Positions 6,097 through 8,985 of a stretch of DNA of 8,985 nucleotides are shown piece after piece. The stretch comes from an uncultured Actinomycetes bacterium (lineage in GTDB: Bacteria > Actinomycetota > Thermoleophilia > Miltoncostaeales > Miltoncostaeaceae): the NCBI GenBank assembly GCA_937862675.1, contig CALMEC010000309.1, positions 1-8,985 on the forward strand. Direction: 5' to 3'. The translations under genes and the position numbers were made by a program. Each line of letters opens with the position of its first letter. The stretch's first letter is position 1. Below the pieces are notes generated by a model, which was given only the letters and a program-made list of their open reading frames with translations, was not told where the DNA came from and searched no databases.

Positions 6097-6127
6097 CCGT
6101 GGTCACCTCGGTGTGTCCAGACCACGG
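6097..6127. promoter_or_regulatory. Inverted repeat upstream of the RibD-like gene, candidate operator
   Basis: CCGTGGTC (6097-6104) and GACCACGG (6120-6127) are perfect 8-bp inverted arms separated by 15 nt. They lie 26 nt upstream of the ATG of the minus-strand RibD-like gene and 13 nt upstream of its Shine-Dalgarno sequence. The position suits a repressor-binding site over the promoter, or an RNA stem in the leader. No regulator gene is present in the window to support either reading. Confidence 0.35.
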
Positions 6128-6148
6128 TCGGCGCGGGTTCTCATCGGC

Positions 6149-6174
6149 GCCCCTCCCGCCACCGGGAGCAGGGC
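6149..6174 (-). terminator. Strong hairpin downstream of gatD, candidate operon terminator
   Basis: CTCCCG (6153-6158) pairs with CGGGAG (6163-6168) around a CCAC loop. The stem continues with GCCC (6149-6152) against GGGC (6171-6174) past a two-base CA bulge. It lies 27-52 nt after the gatD stop on the minus strand. No T run follows, but stem strength and position fit termination of the murT-methyltransferase-gatD operon before the RibD-like gene. Confidence 0.5.
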
Positions 6175-6200
6175 GTGTCCGGGGCACGGCCGCCGTCGTC

Positions 6201-6947
6201 TCAGGAGCGATTGGGCTCACGCGCGCGGGCGACGGCCGCCGCGTGCGCGGCGGTCTCCATGTCGTCGTCCAGGGGGTCGAGCGTCACCGCGTCGCCCGTC
6301 GCGAACTCGATGGCCCATGCAAGCATCCGGTCGGCCAGCCAGGGGTTCTTCGGGAGCAGCGGGCCGTGGAGGTAGGTGCCGATCGCCCGGTCGCGGACCG
6401 CGCCCTCGGTCCCGTCCTGACCGTTGTTCCCGTTTCCGGTCACCACCGTGCCGAGCGGTCGGGCGTCGGGTCCCAGCCGGGTGCGTCCGGCGTGGTTCTC
6501 GAATCCGACCACTGTGTGGGTGCCGCCGTCTGAGTCGGCCGCGATGACGATGTCGCCGATCAGCCGGGTCGGCTCGGCGATGGTGTCGGCGTCGAGAAGG
6601 CCGATGCCGGGCATGCGCTCACCGGTCACCCCGGTGTAGCCGTGACCCGCCAGCTGGTAGCCGCCGCAGACGGCGAAGAGGACGGCGCCGTCGTCGACAC
6701 GGGCGATGAGCTCGCGTCCCTTCGTGCGCGCGAGGTCCTCGGCCACCATGGCCTGGTCGCGATCCTGCCCGCCGCCGAGGTAGTAGATGTGGCCGTCCGC
6801 GGGAAGCGGGTCGCCGTGCCCGACCTCGACCACCTCCAGGTCGATGCCCCTCCACGCCGTGCGCCGGGCGAAGACCGCGAGGTTGCCGCGATCGGCGTAG
6901 ATGTTGAGCTCACGTGGATAGAGGTGGACCAGGCGGATGGGCGTCAT
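6201..6947 (-). CDS. gatD: Lipid II isoglutaminyl synthase, glutaminase subunit GatD
   Basis: GatD is a class I (CobB/CobQ-like) glutamine amidotransferase that releases ammonia from glutamine for MurT, so that the pair amidates the alpha-carboxyl of D-Glu in the lipid II stem peptide at the cytoplasmic membrane face. The 248-residue product has the nucleophile C94 in FAVCGGYQLAG and the partner histidine H194 in YLHGPLLPKNP. R128 (EPTRLIGD) matches in position a residue reported as important in Staphylococcus aureus GatD. The opening LYPRELNIYADRGN is typical of the family. I chose the ATG at 6947 because it overlaps the methyltransferase stop (ATGA) and has GAGG 4 nt upstream; a TTG at 6959 would add four residues. 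The last codons (6213-6279) recur in degraded form at 5381-5446. Confidence 0.94.
   Translation of the reverse strand: MTPIRLVHLYPRELNIYADRGNLAVFARRTAWRGIDLEVVEVGHGDPLPADGHIYYLGGGQDRDQAMVAEDLARTKGRELIARVDDGAVLFAVCGGYQLAGHGYTGVTGERMPGIGLLDADTIAEPTRLIGDIVIAADSDGGTHTVVGFENHAGRTRLGPDARPLGTVVTGNGNNGQDGTEGAVRDRAIGTYLHGPLLPKNPWLADRMLAWAIEFATGDAVTLDPLDDDMETAAHAAAVARAREPNRS
6213..6279. repeat. gatD-tail direct repeat, intact copy (partner at 5381-5446)
   Basis: This 67-bp segment encodes the GatD C-terminus from DPLDDDM onward and is repeated in the same orientation at 5381-5446 with about 88% identity and one deleted base. The two copies bracket the RibD-like gene and its upstream inverted repeat, with 766 bp between them. 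A 22-base stretch covering the DPLDDDM codons is identical in both copies. Confidence 0.75.
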
Positions 6948-7717
6948 GCGGCCTCGCAACGGTAGACCTGTCGTTCGGACATGTCGTCCAGGGGTGCCCC
7001 GTCGAAGTCGCCGTGCACGGCGAGGACACGCAGATCGGCTTCCGCGAGAAGCTCCACGAGCTCGGACGGGGAGAACAGGTGCACCTCGTGCTCCCGCTCG
7101 TACCGGGTCCCGCCGTCGTCGATCAGGATCGTGAACCGGACCGTCCCCGTGCCGGGGTCGACGTCCTCGAACCTCGCGCCGTGACGCAGCGTCACCCCGG
7201 ACGGATCGTGGTGGACGACCCCCGGGATGACCTCGCCGACGATGTCCGTGAGTGCGGCGAGATCGGCCATGACCACGTCGAAGGCGAAGAGGCCGCCGGG
7301 CTCGAGATGGCCGCGGACGTTCCGGAGCACCGCACGGCGGTCGTCGGGTGCGACGAACGCCTGGAGGGTGTTCATGGGGAGGATCGCGGCCGGGTCCCGG
7401 CGTCCCAGGTCGAGCGTGCGGAGATCCGCCACGACCGCGTCGACGTGTCCGGCGAGGTCCCGTTCGATCCTCGTCGCGAGGATGATCTGGTCGATCATGC
7501 CGGGATCGTGATCGACCGCCGTCACGTGATGTCCGTCACGCGCGAGGGCGAGCGTGACGCGGCCCGTGGCGGCACCCAGATCGAGCACCTCGCCGCCGGC
7601 GTCACGGGCGATCGCGCGCCAGTGGTCGAGGTCCTCCGCGTAGTGGGCGTGCTCGAGGGCGAAACGGCCGGCCGGCGTGCCGGTCGTGCGCTCCACGCGG
7701 ACGGCGTCATCGCTCAT
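6944..7717 (-). CDS. Class I SAM-dependent methyltransferase encoded between murT and gatD
   Basis: This 257-residue protein has a Rossmann methyltransferase fold. Motif I is EVLDLGAATGRVTLALA (43-59), an acidic motif II lies in HVTAVDHDPGM (64-74), and FAFDVVMADL marks the mid-domain. I cannot name its substrate; the sequence resembles general small-molecule methyltransferases and shows no signature of an RNA or DNA enzyme. The ATG at 7717 is chosen because GGAGG (7727-7731) lies 9 nt upstream and SAM-fold sequence follows closely. The frame stays open further upstream, but that stretch is antisense-like Ser/Arg-rich sequence inside murT. The start overlaps the murT stop by 11 nt and the stop overlaps the gatD ATG by 4 nt, so its translation is probably coupled to both. 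A role in cell-wall precursor modification is inferred from position only. Confidence 0.9.
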   Translation of the reverse strand: MSDDAVRVERTTGTPAGRFALEHAHYAEDLDHWRAIARDAGGEVLDLGAATGRVTLALARDGHHVTAVDHDPGMIDQIILATRIERDLAGHVDAVVADLRTLDLGRRDPAAILPMNTLQAFVAPDDRRAVLRNVRGHLEPGGLFAFDVVMADLAALTDIVGEVIPGVVHHDPSGVTLRHGARFEDVDPGTGTVRFTILIDDGGTRYEREHEVHLFSPSELVELLAEADLRVLAVHGDFDGAPLDDMSERQVYRCEAA

Positions 7718-8985
7718 TCCAGAAGGCCTCCACTGCACCTCGGCTCTGCAGACCGCGACGCAGCGCCAGCATGGCGGTATATGTCGGAAGGACATATACC
7801 GGTCGTCCCTCCGGCGCCTGCGCCGAGGCGTGTTCGACGGCTGCCAGGCCACCGGGTTCCACCGAGAGACGATCCATGTCGAACCCGGCGTACCGGAAGC
7901 GCAGCGCGAGGTCGTACGCGCGGTCCCCGGCGACGGTGAGCCGACGGATGCGGGGCAGAAGCGGCTCGTAGTCGATGTCCCAGATCCACGACACGTCGCG
8001 GCCGTCGGCCGTACGGTCGTTGAGGATGAGGACGAGGTCGAGCGGCTCGGGATCGAGTTGCAGCGTCCGGACGATCTCGTTGGCGCCGGTCGGGTTCTTG
8101 ACGAGCAGGAGCACCAGATCGCGACCGTTGAGCCGCACACGTTCCGAGCGGCCGAACGCCGCCCGGCTCTCCGCCAGGCCGTGCTCGATGTCGGCGATCG
8201 GGATGTCCAGGGCGAGCGCTGCCGCCGTCGCGGCCGTGGCGTTGTATGCGTTGTGCAGTCCCGGTAGCGCGAGGCGGGGGATCTCCACCGTCCCGCCGGG
8301 GGACCGGAGGGTGACGGAGAGACCGTCGAAGCCGTCGAGCGTCACGGCCGTCGCGGCCACGTCGGGTGTCGGGCGGCTCCATCCGCACGCGTCGCAGCGC
8401 CAGTGGCCGAGGTGGCCGAGGAGGACGGCGTCGTAGACCAGCTGGTCGCCGCAGCGGCGGCACCGTGTGGAGTCCGCAGCGTGGGGGAGGTCCGTCAGCG
8501 CGACATCGGTGGTGTCGATGCCGAAGAAGGTGACGTTGGGGTGGGCGTCGGCCAGCTGCGCGATGCCGGGATCGTCGGCGTTCAGGACGACGACGGCGTC
8601 GTCCGGCGCGTCGGCCAGCATGCGCCGCCAGCCCGCGATCAGGTGCTCCAGTTCTCCGTAGCGGTCGAGCTGATCGCGGAACAGGGTCACACGCGGGCGG
8701 AGGGCGTCGACGACGGCGGGCAGGGCGGCCTCGTCCACCTCGAACAGACCCAGTGCGTCCGCGTCGGACGGCGCGTCGAGCAGGGCCGTGGCGACCCCGG
8801 AGACGAGGTTCGCGCCGCTCGGGTTGGTGACCATCGGGCCGCCACCCTGCCGCACGGCGTCCACGATGAGACGCGAGGTCGTCGTCTTGCCGTTCGTGGC
8901 CGACACCACGAGGCTGCCGCGGGGCAGTTTCCGGCGGAGCGACGACAACGCCGCGGGGCGGAGCTTCACGAGGACCTTGCCGGGG
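7707..8985 (-). CDS. murT: Lipid II isoglutaminyl synthase, Mur-ligase subunit MurT (N-terminus beyond the right window edge)
   Basis: MurT activates the D-Glu carboxylate of the lipid II stem peptide with ATP and uses ammonia from GatD to form D-isoglutamine. Residues are counted here from a GTG at 8969. The ATP-binding loop SATNGKTTT lies at 23-31, followed by FEVDEAALP (76-84), LFRDQLDRYGELE (96-108) and the MurT-specific Cys4 ribbon C170-x2-C173 and C192-x2-C195, which probably binds zinc. The C-terminal DUF1727 domain includes DVSWIWDIDYE (325-335), where the family supplies an Asp to the GatD active site, and YVLPTYTAML (392-401). The GTG at 8969 is not the true start. The frame stays open to the window edge with PGKVLVKL, which fits the MurT N-terminal region, so perhaps 40-50 residues are missing. 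The 3' end carries an AT-rich inverted repeat and overlaps the methyltransferase gene. Confidence 0.94.
   Translation of the reverse strand, partial: PGKVLVKLRPAALSSLRRKLPRGSLVVSATNGKTTTSRLIVDAVRQGGGPMVTNPSGANLVSGVATALLDAPSDADALGLFEVDEAALPAVVDALRPRVTLFRDQLDRYGELEHLIAGWRRMLADAPDDAVVVLNADDPGIAQLADAHPNVTFFGIDTTDVALTDLPHAADSTRCRRCGDQLVYDAVLLGHLGHWRCDACGWSRPTPDVAATAVTLDGFDGLSVTLRSPGGTVEIPRLALPGLHNAYNATAATAAALALDIPIADIEHGLAESRAAFGRSERVRLNGRDLVLLLVKNPTGANEIVRTLQLDPEPLDLVLILNDRTADGRDVSWIWDIDYEPLLPRIRRLTVAGDRAYDLALRFRYAGFDMDRLSVEPGGLAAVEHASAQAPEGRPVYVLPTYTAMLALRRGLQSRGAVEAFWNER
7775..7801. repeat. Perfect AT-rich inverted repeat inside the murT 3' end
   Basis: Arms CGGTATATGTC (7775-7785) and GACATATACCG (7791-7801) are perfect 11-bp complements around the 5-nt loop GGAAG. 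The element lies within the murT codons for PVYVLPTYT, 58 nt upstream of the methyltransferase ATG. It uses A/T-ending codons (GTA, TAT, CTT, ACA, TAT) that are rare elsewhere in the window. It could act as an mRNA hairpin, a protein-binding site, or an internal promoter element for methyltransferase-gatD. Confidence 0.7.

Noticed and set aside
6978..6994. A third copy of the gatD-tail repeat at the methyltransferase 3' end (shared CATGTCGTCCAGGGG)
   Set aside because: Only about 15 bases match, with one GTC unit missing. The encoded PLDDM is in its own frame and no similarity extends on either side, so chance is more likely.
7718..8140. A longer methyltransferase start up to 8140
   Set aside because: The added sequence is an out-of-frame reading of murT, and the ATG at 7717 has a good Shine-Dalgarno sequence with the normal operon overlap.
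1..8985. CRISPR arrays, tRNA or rRNA genes, insertion sequences and defence or toxin-antitoxin genes
   Set aside because: I looked for regular spaced repeats, tRNA-like cloverleaf sequence, transposase or integrase motifs and nuclease or toxin families on both strands and found none.

Overview
This GC-rich window, with strong G/C preference at third codon positions, comes from a bacterial chromosome and most likely from an actinobacterium. The order miaB-miaA-dapF is a known actinobacterial arrangement. The DapL-type aminotransferase, the MurT/GatD pair and the flavour of the MiaA and MiaB sequences point by inference to the class Thermoleophilia (Solirubrobacterales or Patulibacter-like). 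That placement is recognition from memory and was not tested by a search.

Layout. Positions 1-361 (minus) hold the N-terminal part of an unrecognised two-helix membrane protein that leaves the window on the left and is divergent from miaB. Positions 412-5137 (plus) hold a compact five-gene run: miaB and miaA (two steps of ms2i6A37 tRNA modification), dapF and a DapL-type LL-diaminopimelate aminotransferase (late meso-DAP synthesis), and dut (dUTPase). A terminator-like hairpin directly after miaA, followed by a TACCCT box 8 nt before the dapF ATG, suggests that dapF and its downstream genes also have their own leaderless promoter.

Positions 5138-5492 contain no gene. They hold several hairpins or palindromes and a 66-bp degraded copy of the 3' end of gatD. 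Positions 5493-6071 (minus) encode a small RibD/dihydrofolate-reductase-family protein, so this gene sits between the true gatD 3' end and its decayed copy. Positions 6201-8985 (minus) form a tightly overlapping operon, murT - SAM methyltransferase - gatD. murT is cut by the right window edge.

Functionally the two large clusters meet at the cell wall. DapL and DapF make meso-diaminopimelate for lysine and the peptidoglycan stem peptide, and MurT/GatD amidates the D-glutamate of the same stem peptide on lipid II. The methyltransferase translationally coupled between murT and gatD has no established role there and is the most interesting gene for function. I found no defence system, CRISPR array, transposase, tRNA or rRNA. 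The most notable non-gene signals are the gatD-tail repeat flanking the RibD-like gene and a perfect 11-bp, AT-rich inverted repeat inside the 3' end of murT.
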